Shown: positions 63,002-64,000 of the stretch, in pieces
How the letters are laid out: every line of letters begins with the position of its first letter
Position numbering within the stretch: position 1 is the first letter of the stretch
Origin: Bacteroidota bacterium
GTDB taxonomy: Bacteria; Bacteroidota; Bacteroidia; Bacteroidales; F082
NCBI GenBank assembly: GCA_016845175.1
Contig: JAERTD010000026.1
Coordinates: 212,278-276,277, forward strand
Reading direction: 5' to 3'
DNA length: 64,000 nucleotides
The notes under the pieces: generated by a model
Databases searched by the model: none
What the model was told of the DNA's origin: nothing
The model's input: only the letters and a program-made list of their open reading frames with translations
Position numbers and translations under genes: made by a program

Positions 63002-63748
63002 TTAGGATCGTCCTTCTTCTTTTAAAATGGTGGTGTAGTGTTTAAGACTTCTGAGTATGAGTGCGATAAGCGCTGCAACTGCCAGGGCATAATGTGCTTG
63101 GGTATGAAGTACAAAGTCAGCATCAGAGAAATACCTCCTCAGGTCATCGATAAAGGCAAAACCAAGAACAGTGGCCAATACTCCAGAATATTCTCTTCTC
63201 AGGACACTGGTAAATGAAAAAGGAACTACATTCTTGCGGTATTTGGCCAGGCATGGCAGAAAAGCAGGTGTTCGATTGGCCCAATCCATATATTCCTCAC
63301 CAAACTTACGCTCCAAAAAGCGCTCTTCAGCAAACATAATCCTTTCGTAATACAACCAGAACAATAAACTGACGATAATAACGAAGGAGAAATTGAATGT
63401 GAATAGTACAATTCCAATCCACATAAAATAATTGCCCAGATACAATGGATGCCTTACCATAGAATAAATACCAGTAGTGTTGAGAGACTCAGCTACCTGA
63501 CCTTCTTTGGTGTTCCGTCCGGATGTTCCCATGGGAGTAGTAGCAATGGCAATGGCTCTGATAATAAAACCCAGGATACTCAATGCAATCGCAACCCAAA
63601 CGGTAATATTTCTATATAAATCGGACCAGGAGCCGATATTGGTATAGTATACTACAGGTACGGCAAGCACGAAAAGTATGACAGGGATTTGGCCGCGGTG
63701 TCGGAATAGAAAATTACCTTCTTTTTCAAAAGAATTTATAAACGCCAT
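63002..63748 (-). CDS. ICMT-like isoprenylcysteine carboxyl methyltransferase family protein
   Basis: 248 residues, about six membrane segments. The core YSMVRHPLYLGNYFMWIGI followed by FAEERFLERKFGEEYMDWANRTPAFLP is the PEMT/ICMT pattern (RHPxY, then EExxL and Y). Bacterial members methylate small hydrophobic compounds or lipids; prenylcysteine is not expected here. The C-terminal third (180-248) adds two membrane helices beyond the common core. A -7 box TACCTTTG (63768-63775, minus) precedes it by 20 nt. First gene of a two-gene operon with the EamA transporter. Confidence 0.82.
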   Translation of the reverse strand: MAFINSFEKEGNFLFRHRGQIPVILFVLAVPVVYYTNIGSWSDLYRNITVWVAIALSILGFIIRAIAIATTPMGTSGRNTKEGQVAESLNTTGIYSMVRHPLYLGNYFMWIGIVLFTFNFSFVIIVSLLFWLYYERIMFAEERFLERKFGEEYMDWANRTPAFLPCLAKYRKNVVPFSFTSVLRREYSGVLATVLGFAFIDDLRRYFSDADFVLHTQAHYALAVAALIALILRSLKHYTTILKEEGRS

Positions 63749-63887
63749 AGGATGAAATTTTGAGTTGCAAAGGTATCGTTTTTGTGAAATGACGGCGCAT
63801 TATAAGTCAGGCTTTTGGATAGGGCAGTGCTATACTTCGGGAGTTGTGGGCTGTGAATCTCATCAAAAAGACAAAAAAGTGAATCTT

Positions 63888-63920
63888 TTTGCTTTCCTTT
63901 TCATGAATTTTATATTTTTG
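63888..63920 (+). promoter_or_regulatory. tRNA promoter
   Basis: TTTG (63888-63891), 21-nt spacer, TATTTTTG (63913-63920). Exact consensus, 12 nt before the tRNA 5' end. Confidence 0.65.
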
Positions 63921-63932
63921 CAGCCTCAATTT

Positions 63933-64000
63933 GGCGAGGTAGCTCAGTCGGTTAGAGCGTCGGATTCATAACCCGGAGGTCCCGAGTTCAATTCTCGGTC
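63933..64000 (+). tRNA. tRNA-Met (CAT), 3' end outside window
   Basis: 68 nt visible. Acceptor strand GGCGAGG, D-arm GCTC-AGTCGGTTA-GAGC, anticodon loop TTCATAA with anticodon CAT, T-arm CCGAG-TTCAATT-CTCGG. The last nine or so nucleotides, including the 3' acceptor strand, lie beyond the window. The acceptor does not show the unpaired first base of initiator tRNA, so it is an elongator-type Met tRNA or a CAT tRNA modified to decode Ile; the two cannot be separated here. The anticodon stem has one A-C mismatch next to the loop. Confidence 0.9.

Noticed and set aside
1..64000. CRISPR arrays, insertion sequences, prophage or rRNA genes
   Set aside because: No regularly spaced repeats, transposase or integrase motifs, phage structural genes or rRNA sequence were seen on either strand.

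Overview
The window is a gene-dense chromosomal segment of a member of the Bacteroidota. The evidence is direct: three secreted proteins end in type IX secretion (T9SS) sorting domains, two T9SS-associated proteins are present (PorD/DUF4835 and a PorE-like OmpA protein), the RNA polymerase omega subunit and serine palmitoyltransferase are of Bacteroidota type, and many genes carry the phylum-specific promoter pattern TTTG - 18 to 21 nt - TAnnTTTG with no clear Shine-Dalgarno sequence. No prophage, insertion sequence, CRISPR array, rRNA or resistance island was seen. The content is mostly core metabolism and envelope biology, with a few accessory genes.

Layout. 1-8.7 kb, minus strand: truncated patatin/outer-membrane phospholipase, macrodomain protein, NfeD-type membrane protease with a DUF2061 protein, inositol monophosphatase overlapping lgt, a DMT exporter and a DASS (SLC13) carboxylate transporter. 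8.9-10.6 kb: carbamate kinase converging on the redox repressor gene rex; both have a Rex-like operator in their promoter region. 10.7-13.3 kb, minus: a frameshifted outer-membrane protein gene, a Ca/Na exchanger and YggS. 13.4-19.5 kb: LTA-synthase-like sulfatase, then a TPR protein with two flavodoxin-fold proteins, a chagasin-like inhibitor, a START-domain protein and a small lipoprotein. 19.7-30.7 kb, mostly plus: ffh, folD, a T9SS-exported propeller protein, queE, a PorE-like protein, an MBL hydrolase (minus), a DUF6913-like protein, dapA and a multidomain M14 carboxypeptidase. 30.8-32.9 kb, minus: a membrane protein and serine palmitoyltransferase. 33.4-39.4 kb, plus: bamD, rpoZ, coaBC, porD, recN, fabI. 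39.4-41.3 kb: a K+ channel and two haem-binding proteins. 41.4-50.3 kb, minus: the korDABC 2-oxoacid:ferredoxin oxidoreductase operon, an arylsulfotransferase-like protein, a SMUG2-type glycosylase, a glycoside-hydrolase-like lipoprotein and a methyltransferase. 50.5-60.8 kb, minus: an orphan sensor kinase, an aminotransferase, an Mpv17-like membrane protein with an ADP-forming acyl-CoA synthetase, a FakA-FakB fusion and an SLC12-like transporter. 60.9-64 kb: AI-2E family transporter, DMT exporter, ICMT-like protein and a tRNA-Met cut by the window end.

How the genes work together (inference). Aminotransferase, Kor and ADP-forming acyl-CoA synthetase would form a route from amino acids through 2-oxoacids and acyl-CoA to ATP. 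Carbamate kinase is a second substrate-level ATP source. Rex operators on arcC and rex suggest at least part of this is controlled by NADH/NAD+ ratio, which fits a facultatively anaerobic or fermentative life. A large share of the rest is envelope work: BamD, Lgt, T9SS parts and cargo, sphingolipid and fatty-acid synthesis.

The strongest observations beyond plain annotation are the paired Rex operators, the probable leaderless bamD transcript, the FakA-FakB fusion with a TTG start, the 1-nt frameshift in the outer-membrane gene at 10.7-11.6 kb, and the large unassigned lipoprotein at 47.2-49.6 kb. I found no convincing wholly new multi-gene system.
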